Shown here one piece after another: positions 62,148 through 64,000 of a stretch of 64,000 nucleotides of DNA. The notes under the pieces were generated by a model. That model was not told where the DNA came from and made no database searches. It saw nothing but the letters and a program-made list of their open reading frames with translations. The stretch is taken from NCBI GenBank assembly GCA_009744235.1, contig WPHV01000002.1, forward strand, positions 1-64,000. The letters run 5' to 3'. The position numbers were made by a program, and so were the translations under genes. Each line of letters starts with the position of its first letter. Position 1 is the first letter of the stretch. This stretch comes from Gillisella vitis. GTDB taxonomy: Bacteria; Pseudomonadota; Alphaproteobacteria; Rhizobiales; Rhizobiaceae.

Positions 62148-63410
62148 ATGAGCACCACAGATCGTACACTCCACCGTCAGGCGGCTCTCACGGCTGGCCG
62201 CCCAGCGCCCCATATTCCGCCACGGCGTATCAAGGCGCATGTGATCAAGGATGATACTGAAGCCATTGCAATTGCCAAGGAATTGGCCCGTGACTTTGCC
62301 GTGGGTGCAGCAGAGCGTGATCGGCAGCGGCGTTTGCCAGTGGCAGAGATTGAACGCTTTTCGCAAAGCGGCCTTTGGGCCATTACCGTGCCAAAGGCCT
62401 ATGGTGGCGCTGGCGTCTCGGCGGTGACGCTGGCGGAGGTGACGGCGATCATCTCGGCAGCAGATTCCTCCATTGGGCAAATTCCGCAAAACCATTTCTT
62501 TATGCTGGAAGCGCTGCGGCTATCGGGCTCTGATGAGCAGAAGGCGCATTATTTTCAGCGGGTTCTTGATGGAGATCGGCTGGGCAATGCCTTTACCGAA
62601 ATCGGCACCAAAACCCCGGTGGATTACAAGACCCATTTTGCCGAACGTGATGGCAAGCTGCTGTTAAACGGACAGAAATTCTACGCCACCGGATCGCTGT
62701 TTGCTCATATCATTGTGGCCGTTGCCAAAGGTCCGAATGGACGTGTGCATCTGGTGTTTATTGATCGCGCCACGCCCGGCCTTGACCTGGTGGATGACTG
62801 GACCTCCTTTGGTCAGCGCTCCACCGGCAGCGGCACCGTGACATTTGACGATGTCGAGATCACGCCTTTTCAGGTGGTGGATCATGATGAGTTGTTTGAT
62901 AAGCCAACACCAATGGGGCCTTTTGCCCAGATCATCCATTCGGCGGTGCAAGTGGGTATTGCGCGGGGTGCCTTGGCCGAAACCATTTCCTATGTCCGCG
63001 CCCATGCAAGGCCATTTTTCGAGCTAACCATTGAGCATGGCTATGAAGACCCGCACACCATCCATGCCGTGGGTGATGTTTCAATCCGCGTCCATGCCGC
63101 CGATGCGCTTCTAGCGCGGGCGGGGCGCATTCTGGATATTGCCACCGCCAATCCCACCGCGCAAACTGTGGCAGAAGCCTCTATCGCCGTTGCGGAAGTG
63201 AAAGCATTGGGAACCGAAGTGGCGCAATTGGCCGCTACCAAGCTGATTGAGCTAGGCGGTGCGCGCTCCACTTTGGAGGCTTATGGGCTGGATCGCTACT
63301 GGCGCAATGCCCGCACCCACTCGCTGCACGATCCGGTGCGTTGGAAATATCACCATATCGGCAATTTCTATCTGAATGATCAGCTGCCCCCACGCCACGG
63401 GGCCATCTGA
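62148..63410 (+). CDS. SfnB-like acyl-CoA-dehydrogenase-family flavoprotein, paralogue
   Basis: A 420-aa paralogue of the preceding protein, with the same landmarks (IERFSQSGLWAITVPKAYGG, WTSFGQRSTGSGTV, GLDRYWRNARTHSLHDPVRW). It starts 9 bases after the first gene's stop, consistent with a tandem duplication within the operon and divergence for different substrates or sequential steps. Confidence 0.88.
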   Translation: MSTTDRTLHRQAALTAGRPAPHIPPRRIKAHVIKDDTEAIAIAKELARDFAVGAAERDRQRRLPVAEIERFSQSGLWAITVPKAYGGAGVSAVTLAEVTAIISAADSSIGQIPQNHFFMLEALRLSGSDEQKAHYFQRVLDGDRLGNAFTEIGTKTPVDYKTHFAERDGKLLLNGQKFYATGSLFAHIIVAVAKGPNGRVHLVFIDRATPGLDLVDDWTSFGQRSTGSGTVTFDDVEITPFQVVDHDELFDKPTPMGPFAQIIHSAVQVGIARGALAETISYVRAHARPFFELTIEHGYEDPHTIHAVGDVSIRVHAADALLARAGRILDIATANPTAQTVAEASIAVAEVKALGTEVAQLAATKLIELGGARSTLEAYGLDRYWRNARTHSLHDPVRWKYHHIGNFYLNDQLPPRHGAI

Positions 63411-63481
63411 CGTTCAGATTTTCTATCCGCCGGGTGCATACCTCTGCACCCGGCCTTTTCTTGACCATAGGAAACCATAAA

Positions 63482-64000
63482 ATGACCTATCAGCCTGATC
63501 CCAAGCGCTATGATAACGCCCATTTTCGCCGTACAGGCCGAAGTGGTCTGAAACTGCCAGCACTTTCCTTTGGCCTCTGGCATAATTTTGGCGATACCAC
63601 GCCGGTTGAAACCCAGCGCTCAATCATTTTCAAGGCGTTTGATCTGGGCATTACCCATTTCGATCTCGCCAACAATTACGGCCCACCAGCGGGCAGCGCT
63701 GAAATCAACTTTGGCCGCATCCTGCGCGAGGATTTTGCAGGCTTGCGTGATGAGTTGATCATTTCCACCAAGGCAGGTTGGGATATGTGGCCGGGGCCAT
63801 ACGGTCGCGGCGGCGGCTCAAAAAAGGCACTGCTCTCCAGCCTTGATCAGAGCCTGACGCGGCTGGGTGTCGATTATGTCGATATCTTCTATTCGCACCG
63901 CTATGATGCAGAGACGCCCTTGGAAGAAACCGCCGATGCATTGGCGCAGGCTGTGCGGCAGGGCAAGGCGCTCTATGTTGGCATCTCATCCTATTCTGGC
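63482..64000 (+). CDS. Aldo/keto reductase, 3' end outside window
   Basis: The first 173 codons of an aldo/keto reductase, YghZ/Kv-beta-like: LPALSFGLWHNFGD, ITHFDLANNYGPP (Asp and Tyr of the catalytic tetrad), ISTKAGWDMWPGPYG (Lys) and DIFYSHRYD (His). It follows the second SfnB gene by about 70 bases on the same strand. The frame is open to the window edge. It would reduce an aldehyde or ketone released in the pathway. Confidence 0.9.
   Translation, partial: MTYQPDPKRYDNAHFRRTGRSGLKLPALSFGLWHNFGDTTPVETQRSIIFKAFDLGITHFDLANNYGPPAGSAEINFGRILREDFAGLRDELIISTKAGWDMWPGPYGRGGGSKKALLSSLDQSLTRLGVDYVDIFYSHRYDAETPLEETADALAQAVRQGKALYVGISSYSG

Noticed and set aside
61065..62495. 476-codon open frame antisense to the two SfnB-like genes
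   Set aside because: It spans the junction of two clear plus-strand genes and is of shadow composition.

Overview
The window looks like an accessory region (plasmid or genomic island) of an alphaproteobacterium, most likely from the Rhizobiales (Rhizobium/Agrobacterium/Ochrobactrum-like). That placement is inferred from gene types and insertion sequences; no rRNA, tRNA or replication gene is present to confirm it. Intact metabolic operons are separated by IS6-family elements (at least five types, many truncated), an IS903-like IS5 element with three end fragments, IS3 remnants and a decayed Tn3-family transposon. None of the IS copies I checked has a target-site duplication, so the region has been rearranged by repeated IS recombination.

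Layout. 0-2.5 kb: a small hypothetical gene, an AbiEi/AbiEii-type toxin-antitoxin pair with a direct-repeat operator, and another small gene. 2.6-3.4 kb: IS6 copy A. 3.6-9.9 kb: a six-gene catabolic operon (MFS importer, ThDP-dependent lyase/synthase, two SDRs, epoxide-hydrolase-like enzyme, VOC protein). 9.9-11.4 kb: nested IS6 and a VapC toxin that has lost its antitoxin. 11.6-12 kb: LysR debris. 12.4-14.3 kb: a chemoreceptor. 14.5-15.4 kb: IS6 copy B and an IS3 scrap. 15.5-23.1 kb: a peptide-type ABC importer with a nitrilase-family amidase and a divergent LysR regulator. 23.4-27.4 kb: defective IS6, SDR/AraC divergent pair, IS5 element. 27.5-28.9 kb: amino-acid ABC permease and ATPase without their binding protein, then a pair of long hairpins. 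29.2-30.9 kb: ArsR regulator and divergent EamA transporter.

30.9-41.1 kb holds a compact hybrid megasynthase locus: Sfp-type phosphopantetheinyl transferase, a KS-AT-KR-ACP-TE polyketide synthase, a betaine/choline-type binding protein and an A-NMT-PCP peptide synthetase. The A-domain specificity code reads DILQLGLIWK, which I recall as a glycine code. Glycine + N-methylation + one extender + ketoreduction gives a 3-hydroxy-4-(methylamino)butyrate skeleton, i.e. a carnitine-like product. A quaternary-ammonium-type binding protein encoded between the two synthases fits this. The release domain has Cys instead of Ser in its nucleophile elbow.

42.4-51.0 kb is a second unusual locus: a LysR regulator diverging from a translationally coupled operon of a 2-epi-5-epi-valiolone synthase-type sugar phosphate cyclase, ROK-family kinase, MDR dehydrogenase, SDR and TIM-barrel isomerase/epimerase, followed by an MFS exporter and a second MDR dehydrogenase. 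The gene set resembles a reduced acarbose/validamycin-type C7-cyclitol pathway without glycosyltransferase or aminotransferase.

51.0-59.3 kb is IS/transposon debris (IS3, IS6 with a 7-bp tandem repeat, Tn3 tnpA fragments and intact resolvase) plus a GSU2403-type nucleotidyltransferase gene boxed by inverted IS5 ends and then by direct IS6 copies C and D. 59.4 kb to the end is a sulfur-scavenging type operon (LLM monooxygenase, two SfnB-like flavoproteins, aldo/keto reductase running off the window).
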